DNA from: Comamonadaceae bacterium
GTDB taxonomy: Bacteria > Pseudomonadota > Gammaproteobacteria > Burkholderiales > Burkholderiaceae_C
Reading direction: 5' to 3'
Length of the DNA: 6,864 nucleotides
Assembly (NCBI GenBank): GCA_947374105.1
Contig: CANCAO010000088.1
Location: 1-6,864 of the forward strand
The stretch's first letter is position 1; the number at the start of each line of letters is the position of its first letter. The notes beneath the pieces are model-generated. The model saw only the letters and a list, made by a program, of their open reading frames with translations, searched no databases and was not told where the DNA came from. The translations under genes were made by a program, and so were the position numbers. Below, piece by piece: positions 5,939-6,864 of the stretch.

Positions 5939-6859
5939 TTACGCCTTAGTTCGCAGCGCCTGCCTGAGCGCATCGCCCAAGGCGGGTTTGTGCGCAAATG
6001 GGTCGCTGGGGTTGCGGGCTTGCACAATGTCTTCAAGTCGGGTTTGCACCGCGCCCAAGGCTTGGGGGTGGCTGTAGATGTAGAACTGGTTTTGCACCAT
6101 GGCGTCGAACACTTTTTGGGCTACTTCAGCGGCGGACACTTTGCCCGCGCTCACAGCCTTGTCCAGCGCGGCTTGGCCCACACGTTGGCTCAAGCTTGCT
6201 TGGCTTGCAGGCCAATCGGCGGGGCGATGGCGTTCACTTTGGTGAATGCCGGTGGGCACAAAGTACGGGCACAACACAGAGGCGCTGATCTGGTTGGTCA
6301 CCAGCGCCAGGTCTTGGTAAAGCGTCTCGCTCAAGCTCACGACCGCGTGTTTGCTCACGTTGTAGATACCCATATTTGGTGGGTTGAGCAGCCCGGCCAT
6401 GCTGGCGGTGTTAACGATATGGCCCCGCCACAAAGGGTCTTGGCGTGCGGCCTCCAACATCATGGGTGTAAACAGTCGCACGCCGTGTGCCACGCCCATC
6501 AGGTTGACGCCCAGCACCCACTGCCAGTCTTGCGCCGTGCTTTCCCATATTAAGCCGCCTGCGGCCACGCCTGCGTTGTTGAAGACGAAGTGTGGCGCAC
6601 CAAAATGCGCTTGCACGCGATGGGCCAGGTGCCCCATCTGCGCCGCGTCTGACACGTCCACCTGAAAGGCCGATACATGCGAGCCAGCAGCCTGCACCTC
6701 GGGCTGTAGCTCGCTAACCAACTGGTCTAGCGCGTCTTGCTGCACATCCACCAGCACCAGGTTCATGCCCAAGCGCGCACCGATGCGTGCGCACTCAAGA
6801 CCCAAGCCCGAAGCGGCACCGGTCAAAACGGCTGTTTTATTTTTAAAGTCAGGCAGCAT
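5939..6859 (-). CDS. Classical short-chain dehydrogenase/reductase (SDR)
   Basis: A 306-residue SDR with a Rossmann fold and all key residues in place: cofactor motif TGAASGLG (13-20), D38 at the end of the second beta strand (suggesting NAD(H) rather than NADP(H)), NNAG (94-97), catalytic N119, S153 in NTAS, and Y166/K170 in YNVSK. It is somewhat longer than the usual 250-280 residues because of a C-terminal part (about 230-306) containing a helix around AAEVAQKVFDAMVQNQFYIYSHPQ, which is common in SDRs annotated only as general oxidoreductases. The substrate cannot be read from sequence. The ATG at 6859-6857 gives a typical SDR beginning (MLPDFKNKTAVLTGAASG), but only 5 bases lie upstream, so no ribosome site is visible and a longer start outside the window cannot be excluded. 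The tex gene follows on the same strand. Confidence 0.92.
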   Translation of the reverse strand: MLPDFKNKTAVLTGAASGLGLECARIGARLGMNLVLVDVQQDALDQLVSELQPEVQAAGSHVSAFQVDVSDAAQMGHLAHRVQAHFGAPHFVFNNAGVAAGGLIWESTAQDWQWVLGVNLMGVAHGVRLFTPMMLEAARQDPLWRGHIVNTASMAGLLNPPNMGIYNVSKHAVVSLSETLYQDLALVTNQISASVLCPYFVPTGIHQSERHRPADWPASQASLSQRVGQAALDKAVSAGKVSAAEVAQKVFDAMVQNQFYIYSHPQALGAVQTRLEDIVQARNPSDPFAHKPALGDALRQALRTKA

Positions 6860-6864
6860 GGGAA

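Noticed and set aside
5840..6553. A 237-codon plus-strand open frame
   Set aside because: Mostly antisense to the SDR gene, which has a complete set of catalytic motifs. No family resemblance is visible in the shadow frame.

Overview
The window looks like a piece of a betaproteobacterial chromosome, most likely order Burkholderiales and probably family Comamonadaceae (Rhodoferax/Polaromonas-like). The support is the high GC content, the GTG/ATG start usage, the protein sequences, and two kinds of short palindromic repeat that resemble repeats I recall as common in that family. I ran no database search, so the taxonomy is inference.

Layout, left to right. Positions 1-72 (minus) hold the first codons of a membrane-anchored protein, plausibly MltG, divergent from ygfZ (115-1047, plus), a folate-binding Fe-S cluster maintenance protein. 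ygfZ converges on a minus-strand gene (1064-1921) that fuses a hotdog acyl-CoA thioesterase domain to a GNAT acetyltransferase domain. That gene is divergent, over 52 bases, from an iron-dependent type III alcohol dehydrogenase resembling 4-hydroxybutyrate dehydrogenase (1974-3110, plus). A gene-free stretch (3111-3424) follows, filled by two large inverted hairpin repeats. Then comes the complete gene for the RNA-binding protein Tex (3425-5803, minus), a 135-base spacer with a short tandem repeat, and a classical short-chain dehydrogenase/reductase (5939-6859, minus) whose start lies 5 bases from the window edge.

The genes are mostly housekeeping or general metabolism and do not form one pathway. 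YgfZ and Tex are conserved core proteins. The thioesterase-GNAT fusion, the alcohol dehydrogenase and the SDR are metabolic enzymes whose exact substrates cannot be read from sequence. Only SDR and tex are in tandem; the other neighbours are convergent or divergent, so there is no large operon.

The unusual content is in the repeats. First, ygfZ and tex each carry an in-frame copy of the same roughly 50-base mini-repeat, aligned without gaps, with a 5-bp stem in which one base pair differs by a compensatory change. Second, the dehydrogenase-tex intergenic region holds two inverted copies of a hairpin element that share a conserved 50-base head but have quite different, internally self-complementary outer arms. 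I saw no tRNA, rRNA, CRISPR array, transposase or phage gene, and no multi-gene novel system.
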